Shown one piece after another: positions 1-12,673 of a stretch of DNA of 64,000 nt. Made by a program: the position numbers and the translations under genes. How positions within the stretch are numbered: position 1 is the stretch's first letter; each line of letters opens with the position of its first letter. Source of the DNA: Brassica napus (Eukaryota > Streptophyta > Magnoliopsida > Brassicales > Brassicaceae); the NCBI RefSeq assembly GCF_020379485.1, contig NC_063439.1, positions 10,952,466 to 11,016,465 of the forward strand. The letters are read 5' to 3'. The notes under the pieces were generated by a model, which was not told the origin of the DNA, ran no database searches, and saw only the letters and a program-made list of their open reading frames with translations.

Positions 1-47
1 CTTTCTATGATCTTAACGTTGTTGTTCTGCCCTTTCTCAAACTCCAG

Positions 48-310
48 GTTTGCTATTATGGACAGCATTATCATTGCTTTGCATATAGTCATGAACACGA
101 TCGGTGGATCATGTACGATGACAAAACTGTTAAGGTAATAAGAGTATTGAAATACACTCGACTTTGAAGGCATATACAGGATTGCACGTTTATCACCCGT
201 TTGATGTGTTAACATATTTTCAGGTGATCGGTAGCTGGAGTGATATACTTTCTATGTGCAAGAAAGGACACTTGCAGCCACAGCTTCTTCTCTACGAGAA
301 GCAACGTTAA
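48..310 (+). CDS. Ubiquitin carboxyl-terminal hydrolase-related protein, 3' end only
   Basis: Two terminal exons are visible, 48-134 and 224-310, each of 29 codons in phase 0; the gene starts upstream of the window. The first encodes a USP-type histidine box (GQHYHCFAY, then RWIMYDD), which in ubiquitin proteases carries the catalytic His that works with a distant Cys and a following Asp. The second ends at the TAA at 308-310. The tail resembles the large Arabidopsis UCH-related (DUF627/DUF629) proteins near At3g47890. In that family the protease domain is often divergent, so activity cannot be judged here, because the Cys box lies outside. The neighbouring LBD27 homologue is its neighbour in Arabidopsis as well, which supports the call. 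Confidence 0.75.
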
Positions 311-2948
311 CCAAAAAGAAAAAGGGAAGCCAAAAAATAGAGTAAGTGGAGATATGGTGGTTTAGAAGATCTCCAAGTACATACTAAAAAGGAAGTAAGT
401 ACTTTTTTACAATCAGAGCGAGAGGAAAAAATGTGATATACTCATCAGTGGTTGAAAGAGGATGGGGAAGAAGATTTTGTCTTATGATTAAGCTAAAGTT
501 TTTCATTGCAAGAGTTGTTACGGAATCTAAAGGTAGTTTTCTTGGTTGTCATTGTCACATTGAGGATTCAATTCATATAATTTTATGCACTCTTCCTTTT
601 TTGGTTTCTATAGATCAGATATGTCTCTAACTAGTATTAAAATAGAAGTAGGAAGTTAGGAGAAAGATTACATAGAGTCTAGTCCAATAAAAAAAGTTAT
701 CTGTAAGGGACTAAGCTTGAGAGGCAAGTACATCTTGCATAGACTGCCCTTTTTCATCTCAATAGAATTTTCATATTCTATATAATATGATCTTTACTTG
801 GATATGTGTGTCTGAGAGTTAAATAAGTTCTCATTCATATTCTTTTAGATACTTGGATGGACTGGAAATGTAGCGTTGATCTGACCACTTCGTTGAAGCA
901 GTTTCTTTTAAAACCAAAAGAGAATAAAAGTCCAAAAGGAAGTTCTGTATCTCTCGTTTTATTTAATTTCTACGTTTAAAATTTGAATCTACCTGAGATG
1001 ACTTATACCGTAAACAATCAGCTTATGTTTTCTGTAATGTGTTTTTATTCCAAATTATAAAATCTGACTAATGATTGGTTGATAAACATTTACCGGTATG
1101 GTAATGACGTGGACCGGAGAGAGTGACGGTTAGCATTTACCCATTAACCACCATAATAAGAGAAAAATGTTGTACATTTGCAAAATACATAATGTTTTTT
1201 TTTTCGCAAAAGGCTGATTAACAATGCGTACTTTTCTTGTAGGATAATTCCGAGATTTACAAGGTTTAGAAAATATTAATTTTTTAAAAAATATTTGTTA
1301 TAATATTTATAAGTTTTTGAAAAGTTATATAAGTGACTAAAACAGTTTTAGTGTTGATATTATTTTGCATTAGTTTAAATAGTTTATTTGTATAAAATTT
1401 ATTTTTGATATGTTCTATTGTTTTATTTTTATTAAATATATAGAAATTTTTACTACATATTATTTTTGAAATCTCATTCCATTGTTTCATAGGTTTGTCC
1501 TCGGAACCAGCATCGTTTTCTACATACATACAGCTTGAAGCAGATGAGATCCCAAAAATAGGCTGTACCACAAAATTAAAACAACTGATCTCCATACACA
1601 GACGTAGTTGCAAAACTCAACAACAGCAGGAGATTTCATCCGTTGCTGTTGTTGGAAGATTGAAACGATCAAAGACATCGGTTCGGTTCCCCGAGAGTAA
1701 GACCGTCGCTTCAACTCCTGTAGGAGGATCCTTGACGTCCACTCTGGCTCCTTAAATCTGTTGGTTCACAATAAGTTTCCAAAAAGATCAACTTTTCATT
1801 TGCTTTTTTTCTTTCTCTAGCATCTAATATGATTCAAACCAGTCAGCTTCATTTGTATCTTAATTTTGTCAACCATCTAAACTGATTCTTTTTTTTTTTT
1901 TTTTTTTTTTTGCTAAAATATTATCTAAACTGATTCACGTACAGAAGACTGTTTAATATGTTCATATTCAAAGTGTTAAAATTTCAGATCATAAAAAAAA
2001 TAATCAACAGAAAAGGAAAACAAAAAGAAACACACATAGACAAAATTAATGATCGTCCTATCGGGAGGTTCAAAGATAAACCAAAATTCCTTTGTTGTTC
2101 CTTGTGAAAGAAGGCATGTAAGAGAGATGGCCTGCGGTTGCTTGCATTGCAAGTCTTTAGGTTTAGTTTTTTTTTTTTTGAACTGTCTTTAGGTTTAGTT
2201 AAGAACTTTGATTTAACTCCAATAAAATTCACATTCTCGAAAATGAAGCTTGGACATGTACTTTCCAAAACTGATTCCCAACTTCTGAATTAGAAATATG
2301 TTTTTTTTACTATACATGATTTTATAATAATAACTCAAATAATTTAACACAACATTTTAATAAGAAAGTATATATATAACTTAAAAGAATATTCTAATAA
2401 AATCAATGTTGAATATAAATTTGGCTTTATTTTGTTCAACTAAATATGATTAGATATAACAAAATTTAAAATCTCATATCCATTTTTTTTTCATGGGGGA
2501 CAAATTATTAAATTCAGTTAATACAAATCTAATCCAGAATTCAAAATTGTAAAATCTGTCTCTCTCTAGTATCGAAACAAATAAGATTCCATTGGTATAT
2601 AACTCTATTTTAAGTACAAATATTATTAAAAAATATATATTCTTCAAGTAACTCTATTCTTAGAAAAGAGAAAACAAACTCAAAAATGAATCATAAATGA
2701 TAACTGTTCCGAAGGATCCGGATTTTTTTTACATTTTCTTTTTAAAACTTAATAGCACGTAGTATCTTTTGTTTGCTTGGTCTTCTCCCCACTCAGCAAA
2801 ATCCGCTTATATATATAATCCACTCCTTCTCCTTCTACCTTTCTCATCTACCTAAAAACATCAACACAAACACGTACATCTCATTAAAAATCCTCACTCT
2901 GTTTTTCTTTTTTTAATTCCCAGTCTACTTTTTGATTTTCCCCATCGA
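311..2948. other. Intergenic spacer
   Basis: AT-rich DNA between the hydrolase-related gene and LBD27. It holds a 20-base T run near 1889-1910 and several short open frames (for example 433-630 and 1495-1755) with no recognisable protein similarity. I see no intact transposon ends. The last few hundred bases should hold the LBD27 promoter. Confidence 0.6.
2808..2818 (+). promoter_or_regulatory. Probable TATA box of LBD27
   Basis: TATATATATAA lies about 215 bp before the chosen LBD27 start codon and is followed by a C/T-rich leader, the usual layout of a plant core promoter. Position and sequence are the only evidence. Confidence 0.45.
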
Positions 2949-3032
2949 ATGAGCCAAATAAAAACCATCCACAATCCCATTGGGTCATTAGAGAGATTTT
3001 TGGATCTTCTCTTGATCTCTCTCATCGTTTAC

Positions 3033-4079
3033 ATGACATTGAAAGGAGGCACTAGTGGTGCTTGTGCTGCGTGCAAGTACCAACGCAGACGCTGCGCCGC
3101 GGACTGCCCACTCGCGCCGTACTTCCCGGCCGAACAACCAAAGCTCTTCCAAAACGTTCATAGGCTATTCGGCGTTAGAAGCATTGTTAAAATACTGGAG
3201 AACCTAGACGAGCTTCAGAGACCGGAAGCTATGAAATCAATTATATTTCAGTCTTATGTTCGTGATCGTAATCCTGTCCATGGTTGCCTTGGAATCACAC
3301 AACAACTCCAATACATGATATGGGTAGCCGAAGAAGAGCTCAAAGCCGTCAATTCCCAATTACAGCTCTATCGTAATGGTCAAAATCATCCTAACCCTCA
3401 TAATATGATGATTCACGAGCTTGGTGAAAAGCAAGATCTCACATCGCAGTTAGATTTGGGAATGGGACTTCCTGTTAACGATAATAACCAAGGCAATAAT
3501 ACAATACCATTTTTCAGTCCGGTTTCTGAAACTCAGCAGCAACCACCTCATATGTCTTATTGTAGTGATCAGGTTAATAACCATGACTACAATCCCACTC
3601 CAGATTCATGTAAGGAAGTTGTCAACAATCATAATACTTCTTTGGCTTGGGGTCAGAATCAATTTCCTTATAATCATCATAACTATGGATTCATCAATCA
3701 AAACGAGCATTGTAGCGAGCCGAAGAATAACAACAGTGTGATGGCTATACAGTCTCAACTTGTTAATCTTCAGATGGCATCGAATCAACAAGAGGAAGAA
3801 GTTGATGATCAGAACTACGATGAAATCCATCAATTCCTAGAAATCATCGATGAGAGTCAATCTTTCACGGAAACAAAAGAAGTGTACGCTTCAAGGTATG
3901 CATTTTTCTTTTCTTTGTACGTACTGAGCTAAAAAAAAAAGTCTGACAATTTGGGAACATGTCTTGACTTGTTTGGTTGTTGCAGCTCTGGTGAATCTTT
4001 GAAGGAACCTATAGATGAAGTAGGGGAGAAGGAGTTGAGGAGGGCGGCAACTTGCTTTAGTCTCACGAGTGTGAATTGA
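3033..4079 (+). CDS. LBD27: LOB-domain transcription factor, LBD27/SIDECAR POLLEN type
   Basis: Exons 3033-3895 and 3986-4079 join in frame to 318 residues. Residues 11-25 form the LOB-domain zinc-binding block CX2CX6CX3C (CAACKYQRRRC, AADC). A GAS-type block follows (FQNVHRLFGVRSIVKIL), then a leucine-zipper-like stretch ending near YMIWVAEEELKAVNSQLQLY. The Asn/Gln-rich tail ends in a conserved ATCFSLTSVN. LOB proteins are plant nuclear DNA-binding factors; Arabidopsis LBD27 (SIDECAR POLLEN) acts in male gametophyte division. An in-frame ATG exists at 2949, but the 28 extra residues are hydrophobic and precede the usual MTLKGG beginning, so I chose 3033. The gene converges on the galactosyltransferase gene, with 526 bp between their stop codons. 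Confidence 0.9.
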
Positions 4080-4605
4080 TTGATCATGGAGACTAAATCC
4101 TTTAATTCAAAATTTTTCTTGTCTTTATGTTTGTTTTTTGTTAAGCAACGTGTTGTTAAGCGTTGAATCTTTCTCTTTTTTTTTAAATAAGTTTTGAATC
4201 TCTATTTATCATTGCTTCTTATGTCTTTTTTTATTTTCATTATTTATATTTGTTGTTTAAAATTTGGATTCTTTTTAACAGTCACTAGATAATTAGAAAG
4301 ATTGCAGTTTTCTACAGAAGAAATATAGATTGTTTATATTCAGCTGCTGTTTGGATAGCGCTGTAGTATGCATATACGAATGTTCGATTTGAATTTCGGT
4401 TTCAGAAGGTTAATCATCAAAAAGAATGAATGTGAATGAATGATTCAACAACGGATCCATTGATTTGTTCCAAGGTAAAGACAAATCAAAAAGTGACCAT
4501 CAACGATTGGTAATACATATACATACATCAAAGGCTCATTTTGATGTTTCTCAATGGAAAATGTATGTTCCACTTTCTCACAGAAGAGAAACTTACACCG
4601 TCGGG
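4080..4605. other. Convergent 3' spacer
   Basis: 526 bp shared by the 3' ends of LBD27 (+) and the GALT6-like gene (-). It holds presumed 3' UTRs only; short open frames here overlap the last GALT6 exon in other frames or have no similarity. Confidence 0.6.
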
Positions 4606-7132
4606 TCATCTCATGTTGCAGCAATGAGGTTTGCCCGTCAAGACCAATTTGTCCCACAAGCAGATCATCTGTCTTGGCGATTGGTAATGCGCCGTTAAGT
4701 AATTCTCTGTGCAACCAAACTGGCAGAAGTTAATGCTGTGCTCATAATCCACTGGTTTCACGCTGTTGTTGAACTGTTCCACCCACATTCCCACGCTCAC
4801 GTCTTCCATTTTGAATAACTATAACATAAACAAAGTGATGTTGAATCACACATCACATACATAGCTCTAGATTCTTCTCGTCTCTGATACTCTTTTCAAT
4901 TATGAAAATGGTCTATTACCCTTAGTTTGTGTTGCTCAAACTCTTTAACGATGAAACGAGCGATATCTGTTGATAATATGTAGCCAGGTCCATTGGCATA
5001 AGGTGGATAGTCTTCCTCTGGCCATTCCTGGAGAACCATTTGAATAAATTGTGTAAGAATGTGTTTCTAATAGTACAGAACTCATCTTATTTTTTCCTTT
5101 TTTTGTGTTGTTTATTACCTCATATGTAACAGCCCACTTCCCCTGGCGAAGAGGCTTGTGATAATAGTTGATGTTGCCAATGTACAAGCTTCGATCTGTG
5201 GGTGTCTTCTTTGCTTCCCTAAGAACTGCATCTACTCGGACAAATGTGTCATCGTCACACTTCATTATGTATTTGGCAGCTAACTGATGAGCCTGCAAAC
5301 CAAAACAAAACAAGAGTTCTCATACCATGATGAATCATAAAGATATGGAAATCATATTAGTTGGGTAGAAACTCACCCCATACTCGCAAATTGCAACAGT
5401 TTTCAGGACAACTAGATCATAGCTGTCCAAATAAGGCACTACAATTATGTCCCCAAAGAACTCAGCTTCCTTCTTTAGCTCCACATTGATTGACTTCCTT
5501 GAGTGCTATGTATAATACCAAGAGTTAAGCATCAATCCAAACATAACCTAGAAGACGTAAACAGCTAGCCTCATGAAACCCTGAACTTACCAATGCTACA
5601 AAGAACCGAGCCACTACTTTGGAAGATCTGATAAGTTTATGTTGCATCCAAGACTTCCTCACAGCCATCCGCTCAGCAAAATGATTACCAGCAGAGAGGA
5701 TACCAATGAATAACTCAACTTCTTCACCAGAAACTGATGGGGCCTGCCACTTTCTTGAGAGATCAAGATGCCTCTGAGGAGCAAAACTAGGGTGCGAGGT
5801 TGGGAGAGAGCCAGCGAAAACAGCTTGAACATCTATGTCTCCAGTAACAGTTAGACCAGTAGCATCCTCAAGCGTAAACCCCTTCATATGATCAAAAACC
5901 AAACACACTTTCAATTATCATTAGTACTACTCCAAAAGAACATTTCAAGAAAGCATCACTTACAGTTCGGAAAGGGAAAGATGTGACATGTTTCCCATCG
6001 ACACTAACATGGTAACCTTCCAATCCAGCAGTTAGCATAAGCACGAAGAGCTTCTCCTCAGTGAATGGAAATGGCCATTCTACAGCTACTTTCTTGCTCC
6101 TGCGAATAAACCGACTCAGCCACCATGTTGCCTTGTTAGTCTCTTCTTTAGAATAAGAAGTAGCATTTTCTTGAACCCACTTCTCACACTTAACCTGACC
6201 ATCAACTGTGAAAAACAAAACTCACTCTTTGGACTCGTTTCTCTATAACCAACCAATCAAGCAAGACAACACTAACCTGTTTCTTCATCATCACTCGATC
6301 TCCAGCCCTCACAACGTTGCGCCGAGCTCCATTGCATCCTGTAACAAGTGTTCTGCTCAATCACAGGCTTACCACTCCAGTCACCCTTAAGCCTTGGATT
6401 GAAATGAAGAATCTTAGGCGGATCTTCCCCTTCCACTGCCTTCAGCCCTTGAAGCTCCATTATAAACTGCGAAACCTTCACAGCTTCATCTTCTTCATTC
6501 CCCATTGATATCTTCGGGTCCATCTCAGAGTGTGCAGCGCGTGGCTTCCCCACCACCGTGATGTGTGATCCGAGTGTTAACCCACAAGGAAGCTCAATGA
6601 CCTTCCCACGTGTCAAAAGATCCGACCCGGATAAGGAAACGGAGACCGGGCATGAGCTGGAGCCAAGCTTCACAGTCTTCTTCTCTTCCTTTAAGGCTTT
6701 AAGGGCTTTTCCAGATTCCAGCTCTTCCCATAGCTTTCTCCCAACTTCCCAAGCTTCTTTGGCGGATTCATGGAGCTCCAAGGACTCGTCTCTGCTACTC
6801 GGATCCGGGTCAAATTTCAACCCGGATATAACGATCTCTTGTGACAATCTTCTCCGTTGAGATCGAGCAGGGGCCACTGATAGCGTTTCTTGATAAATCA
6901 AGCTCCTAAAAGGACGCCCTGGAGCTCGTCGTCTCTCTTGCAGATCCAACTCGCTACCGAGATGATCGGGCCGGGTTAACGGATCGTGTGATAGAGTGTT
7001 GAATCCGGATCTGTAGACGAGGGGGATTTCGAGCGTGACGAGAAGCATGTACAGTACACCGACCGCCATGAGTATCTGAATCGATCGCTTCTTGCTGAAC
7101 ATTGTGCATTTTTCTAGCTTCGAGTTTCTCAT
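4606..7132 (-). CDS. GALT6: Hydroxyproline O-galactosyltransferase, GALT6-like (GT31)
   Basis: Seven exons on the minus strand (6277-7132, 5964-6205, 5591-5881, 5377-5505, 5119-5292, 4920-5027, 4606-4818) sum to 2013 nt, 670 residues. A type II signal anchor lies near residues 15-40 ([17 protein letters not shown]). A galectin-like domain follows ([30 protein letters not shown]), then the galactosyltransferase domain ([20 protein letters not shown]). The metal-binding DDD is at 519-521 (KCDDDTFV). Family members add the first galactose to hydroxyproline of arabinogalactan proteins in the Golgi. The exon pattern and the end ([13 protein letters not shown]) match Arabidopsis At5g62620 from memory. 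No break is seen, so it looks functional. The Arabidopsis match lies on chromosome 5, in the duplicate of this region. Confidence 0.92.
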
Positions 7133-7693
7133 CCAATTTGTATTGCCGCTTCTTACTCGAAATCAAAATTCAAACGAAGAAGAGTTTGTGGAAAGGGAAA
7201 CCCTAAGACGACTAATTGGCGGCAAATAAGCAATCAATTATTCTATGAAGTAAAAGTGAAATGTGTTTTGAGGATTAAGATATTTAAAAACAGTTGCGGA
7301 AATTTTGAAGATGATGAAGAAAGAGAGAAGCCTTCGTTGGGCTGGCGTTTCTATAATACTGCCGTTACTATATTCTAATCATTTTTTGAATTTAAGATTC
7401 GTTGGTATTATTTTTCCAACGGTAGTATTTTTTTTTGAAAATTTCAAATGAAAAAAGCATAACGGCGACTGTGATTGGACCGATGACAAACTAGGGGTGA
7501 GGTTTTACATGGCATGGAGACTCGAGGACCTCGCTGCAATCTATTTCGATAGCACAAAAAATGTTTTGTTGGAAGTTTGTGAGATAATTCGTGACCACAT
7601 ATAGTTTCGATTGCTTAGCTGAATTAATAAGAGTTGAATAAGATGAAAAATATTTTGTTATGAAGTATGTACAAACAAATCAAATGAAAAAAT
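7133..7693. other. GALT6 5' flank
   Basis: Presumed 5' UTR and promoter of the minus-strand GALT6-like gene, running up to a solo LTR. No gene or clear regulatory motif could be assigned. Confidence 0.5.
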
Positions 7694-8047
7694 TTATAAT
7701 GCTCCTGACCGCCCACGGCTAATGGACCACCCATGTCCGTTCTCTCGGCCCGTGGGTTCCATCCCGTTCTAACGATCGGTCCATTAATTTTTTTCAAAAC
7801 TCGAAATTTTTGTTTACTGACTCTGCAATCACCACCCGACTTTTCTCTGTGTTTTGGCCTCACTCGCATGGTATCGTGAATCACTTTCCGATAGGTCACC
7901 CATCATTTCACTATTCCAGCCCAAGCACGCTTAACTTTAGAGTTCTAAACGGAGGTGTGACGGAAAAAATAAGTCAACTTTGGTGACATAGGTAGCCAAA
8001 TCAATTCTCTTAAGCCTTTTTCATATATCACAACTCAGGATGTTACA
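7694..8047 (-). mobile_element. Cassandra-type TRIM solo LTR with 5S rRNA-like promoter
   Basis: Read on the minus strand, the element starts TGTAACATCCTGAGTTGTG at 8047. It contains a stretch near 7895-7955 that is plainly 5S rRNA-like: AAGTTAAGCGTGCTTGGGC, then GATGGGTGACC. This is the internal control region that Cassandra retrotransposons carry in their LTRs. It ends near 7694 in GGTCAGGAGCATTATA, a decayed form of the usual terminus. No second LTR or primer-binding site is next to it, so it is a solo LTR. It is not a functional 5S gene, because the outer parts of the 5S sequence do not match. Confidence 0.8.
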
Positions 8048-8895
8048 AAATTATTCATTTTCTCGTATACAGCGCGGTTGACAATATCAAATTAATAGTT
8101 TATATATATATAGAGTTAACGACTTATTTTTACACCAGAACTTTCATATAGTAACAAATGTAAAGAATCTTCCAACCTCGTCTTAGCCGCACACAATTCA
8201 AATATATAAACCTATTACTCATCGGTTAAAAATATTGAAACCCGTTTCCACAATGATGTCCAACCTATTACTCCCAAGTTAAATATTTAAAATATAGTTT
8301 TCTAATAATGGATACTAAATTTTATCAAAATATACCAAAATGTTACAAAACATACACTAAATACCAAGAATCAGTTAACTTTGGTAACTAATTTATTATC
8401 CAGAACCAAAAACTGAATCATATTTTCAGTCAGTTAATTTCGATAAGAGTTTTAAAAACCTAAACTACCTAAAACCTTGAAAATATAACCAAATCAGATC
8501 GAAGAAAAAAATCTCTTAAATTTTCATGTTTTTTCTTGGTTTTGAAATTACCAAAAAATATTTAAATTAATTTTCATTTTCTAAAAAATACATAAACTAT
8601 TTTGACTTTATATTTAATATATAACTTATTTTAATTTTATAGCCAATTAATATTTATACTTCTGAAAGTCGAAAGGTTTAAATCGCCAAACTGATGATGT
8701 CAACATTTAAAAAATGAACCAAAATAGTTTAAATATTTTTTTAGCAAATGTAAATTAGTTCAGCTATTTTTTGGGAATTTTCACTTTTTATAGATATATA
8801 GTTCTTGTTGTTCGTTAAAAAAATAAAATAAGTAGATAGATAGATATAATAAGATTATTTTTGGTATAATTATACTAACCCCTTTCAGATATATT
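8048..8895. other. AT-rich spacer
   Basis: No gene, RNA or transposon end is recognisable. The DNA is AT-rich with scattered homopolymer runs. Confidence 0.5.
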
Positions 8896-10370
8896 GGTTA
8901 TTTAGATATTTTTATGTTGCTACACATCATAATCAAAATCATTCAGATCCGGGATGACCCAACTCAAACCTCATACATAAATTTATAATATCCAAGTGGC
9001 GCCTAATTTCAAAATCCAAAAAAATTAATCTCGAAAGAAACAACTTGTACCTCAATGAGTATTCAAATGTCCATACTTAACTGATTCTGCAAATAAATTA
9101 AAAAAAAAAACTCTTTTTATATTTTAGGCAAAAATAAGAAAAATAGAAAGAATTTTTTTATTTAGTAAAATAGTTACATGAAGTGAAACATTAAGTGAAA
9201 CATTAAGTGACAATAAATGTAAAACTTTTTAATTATTTTGATTTAAATTATTATTTTGTTCACATAAACTATGTATTTGAATTATGTGTTTGGCTATGTA
9301 GTTTTTCACCAATTGGAACTAAGACAAAAGAAAGTTTTAGTAAAACAAATTAAACCAAACTATTAACCATATGCAAAACTCAGTTATCTTACATTTTTGT
9401 TTTTTTATAATTGCACAAAGTTAATAATTATTACCTAATAAATAAAAAATTTGCATTATTACTTTTATGGTATATTATAATTAAAGATTTGATGTATTGT
9501 TACGGTAAATATAATTAATGATGTGATATATTGTTAAAGTACTATAATTAATGAAATTACTAAAATAACACTATATTTATATATTTGTTTTTCATAATTA
9601 GTGTTTTATATTTTAGATATGTCGTAATATAACTAATTTTATTCAAAAGACCTGGATCCAATCGGATAATATGGTTATTTTTTGGTAAAATATCCATACC
9701 CGTTTCAAATACATTGGTTATTTAAATATTTTTAGGGTCATTTACATCATAACCGAACTCATCGAGACTCAAAATGATACAACTCATAACCTACACATAA
9801 ATTTATAATATTCAAGGATGTATTAATTTTAAAACAAAAAAAACGATACCCGAAAGGAACAACTCGTACCTAAGTGGATATCTAGTGTTCATGTCTAACT
9901 GATTTTATAAACTAATAAAAATACATTTTCTATGTGTTTTGATAAATTAAGTGAAACATAAAGAGTTTTATATTTAGTAAGACAATTATATTGAGTGAAA
10001 AATTAAGTGACAATAAATGTAATTTATTTTTATTATTTTGATTTAAGTTATGATTTTATTCACAAAACATGTCTTTGAATTATGTTTTTGGCTACGTAAT
10101 TTTCCACCGATTGAAATTAAAAAAAATGTTTTAGTAAAAAAAATTAAACCAAACATTTAACCTTATGCAAAACTCAATTATTTTACTTTTTGTTTTAATT
10201 TTATAATTAGCACAAAATTAATATTGAATAACTACTAAATAGAAATCTACACTATTATTATTATGGAAATATAATTAATGATGTGAAATATTTTTTAGGT
10301 AATATAGTTAATAAATTTGTTAATATGAGTGAAATATGGAAATACAATTAACGTAATACTATTATCCTCA
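8885..10370. repeat. Two diverged direct repeats of about 820 bp
   Basis: The stretch starting near 8885 (TTTCAGATATATTGGTTATT) recurs near 9705 (TTTCAAATACATTGGTTATT), an offset of 820 bp. Similarity continues in order: ACATAAATTTATAATAT, then AAGTGACAATAAATGTAA, then GAATTATG with TTTGGCTA. The copies differ by many substitutions and small indels. No coding frame is present; this is an old tandem duplication of AT-rich non-coding or transposon DNA. Confidence 0.65.
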
Positions 10371-10669
10371 TTTCCAAATAATTCTCAGTTATACTACTAT
10401 TCATGTTTCCGAACAGTAGTAAAGTGTATGTCAGTTTTAATAATATAGATAATAAAATAGGATAGTAAATGGGCTTTAAACATACATGTGTGGGCTTTCC
10501 CATCGGCCTAAATACAATCATAGAAATTTCGTGTACTGAAACGGCGCACGTTTCTCATCTCCCATAGCAAAACATCACGCAACCTCGAAATCCCTTCGTC
10601 ATAGGATCACGGCAGCAGAACGAAACGGCGAATTCGACGACGGAACCCAAAAAAGAAAAAAAGAAAGAG

Positions 10670-12151
10670 ATGGTGGCGATATCCATGTACAGAGGCAACC
10701 TTCACAAAGTTCCCGACGTTCCTCGCCGGTGGACTATGCCGGATCGCAATCTCTCTTTTAAAGACTTCAAATCTCTCCTTCACCGCCGCAAACGAGCTCT
10801 TTCTCGTCTCTCCCCTAATTCTAACCCTAACCCTAACCCGAGCCATAACGTCAAGTCTGAGCTGGCTACGGATCGGAAGGATGCGATTCCATCTGAACGG
10901 CCCGGTTCGTCCGGGAAACAGAAGCTTGTTGAGGTGAAGAGAGAGGAGGTTAATGGGAATCAGGTTAGGGAAGAGGATAATGTCAGAATTGAAGGAGCTC
11001 GAGCAGGAGGATCGGACGGTGGAGATCGAGTGACGGAATTGCTATCGAATAATGAAACCGATAATGTACCACACGAGGAAGCCGCGAACGATAAGGCGGA
11101 GGTATGTTTCTGTGAGACATTCCAATAGATTTTGAGTACAAGTGTTAGTGGTTCGATGAAGTACATAGGAGATTAGGATAGGTTGCTAATTTTAGGTGAA
11201 GTGGCTGATTTGATGAAACTTACTTTGATGTGTGCCCGCCCTCCTCAAGTAGCGTTAGTTGCAACAGAGTTATCAGTTTGGGGCTTTCATGAACTCGTAA
11301 AGTTGTTAGCTTTCTCTGAGGTTGTTTCTTTTTCTTACCTTAGATTGACCACCAATCAGTTGAGTCCTTATCGTGTCTAGCTTTATTGTTGTGTTTTCAC
11401 TAGGCAAAGGAAACAGCTGAAGAAGTAGTACCAAGCGAAATAGAGAAAGAAGAGAAACAAGTTGAGGAGAGATTACAAGTGTTGAATGCAAAGAAACACA
11501 ATCTCGTCCAAGTTCTTAAGCTGGTCAGTGCACTTTCTTTCTGCTATGTCAATACACATGTTGTTTATCGAAATTATTCATGTGACTGAGGTCACAGATT
11601 CTGAGTGCTGAGGAAGAATTGAAAAGGCGCAGCAGCATCACGCAACAGCCAGGAACAACAGCGTCTCGTCCTTCTCTTCCACTCCATGTAGATGTCTCTA
11701 ATGACTCTGGAGGTAATGCTGGTGCTCACATGGAAGGTGGAGAGACGAATGATGCAGGGAATCATAATAATGCTCAAACTCCCAGTGTTCTTCGACTATG
11801 CGGTGCTTCTTCATCATCTGAATCTCCGCTCAGAAGAGCAGCCGCTTTTTCACAACACAATATGGTATACATTCAAAAGTTACTGCTCGCTCAAGTCCTA
11901 GTCGTCGAGTAGTTTTGCATTTTCATCAATATATGGACTTTTGAATGGTGTTGCTGTGTTCTCAGGCTCCGCATCCTTCTCGATGGAGCCCACGGGTGGG
12001 TCCAACTCAACCGGGGAATCCAAGTGCTGCTGCAGGAGGAGGCACTGTGTCTGCGTCAGGAACAAACTACATAGCTTCATCACCTTCACCAGCTGGTTCT
12101 GGTGGCACTTCTGTTTTCAGAGAAACACGGCTACAGAGTCCAGGGAATTAG
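10670..12151 (+). CDS. Uncharacterised plant protein, 334 residues
   Basis: Four exons (10670-11101, 11404-11523, 11598-11864, 11966-12151), all joining in phase 0, give 334 residues. The N-terminus is basic and conserved-looking (MYRGNLHKVPDVPRRW, LSFKDFKSLLHRR). Residues about 30-140 are polar and of low complexity. A charged, probably coiled-coil helix spans about 145-200 (EEVVPSEIEKEEKQVEERLQ, VLNAKKHNLVQVLKL). The C-terminal half is Ser/Pro/Gly-rich and disordered-looking. There is no signal peptide, membrane segment or catalytic motif. I believe the Arabidopsis counterpart is near At3g47850, also of unknown function. The start was chosen from the first ATG after a purine-rich leader. 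A CCCTAA-like run at 10821-10838 encodes Asn-Pro repeats. Confidence 0.8.
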
Positions 12152-12673
12152 CAGCTTCTCCTCTTTATCGCTGCACTAACGTCTTCCTTTTTGTAGCTGT
12201 TAAGGGAAAACTAATGTGAGATGATCAGAAACGTGTTCATAGCGATTGTTCTATAAGTATGATGTTTACACTGAAGATTGTTTGGTCCGACTGTAACAAA
12301 ATGTAATTTAATTTGAAACAAAATATGCTTATTCCATTTATCTGTAGTGACACATTCAGTTTCCGAATCTGAAATCTAATAAATATTTATATGCTTATTC
12401 CATTTATCTGTATTCTAATCCTATAATTTATAGTTGGGCGAGGTTAAATTAATTTGGAACAAAATAAGTATGAAACAAATTTGAATAAATGCCTTTCGAA
12501 ATGACAAAATCCAAAGCACTCCGAGTAAACCGGACATGAAAACCGAAGGGAAGATATTCAATTTTGATCGGTCACCGTCACACACATAAATATCCCGGTT
12601 CAATAAGTGGTTCGGAGTTGTGAAAAGAAGAGAAAACTGGACTTTGTTACCCGACGCCGCCGAGACTCGAGAG
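12152..12673. other. Spacer and promoter of the 57-aa gene
   Basis: Holds the presumed 3' UTR of the upstream gene, a duplicated phrase (ATGCTTATTCCATTTATCTG at about 12327 and 12392) and the leader of the next gene. No other gene is seen. Confidence 0.5.

Noticed and set aside
2949..3032. In-frame ATG extending LBD27 by 28 residues
   Set aside because: The extension is hydrophobic and unlike LOB proteins, which start a few residues before the cysteine block; it is probably 5' UTR.
7624..7899. 91-aa minus-strand ORF
   Set aside because: It lies largely in the Cassandra-type LTR and has no protein similarity.
7895..7955. 5S rRNA gene
   Set aside because: Only the internal control region matches; the ends of a 5S gene are absent and the context is an LTR.
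10821..10842. Telomere-like CCCTAA repeats
   Set aside because: Only about three units, inside an exon where they encode Asn-Pro repeats; the plant telomere unit is CCCTAAA.
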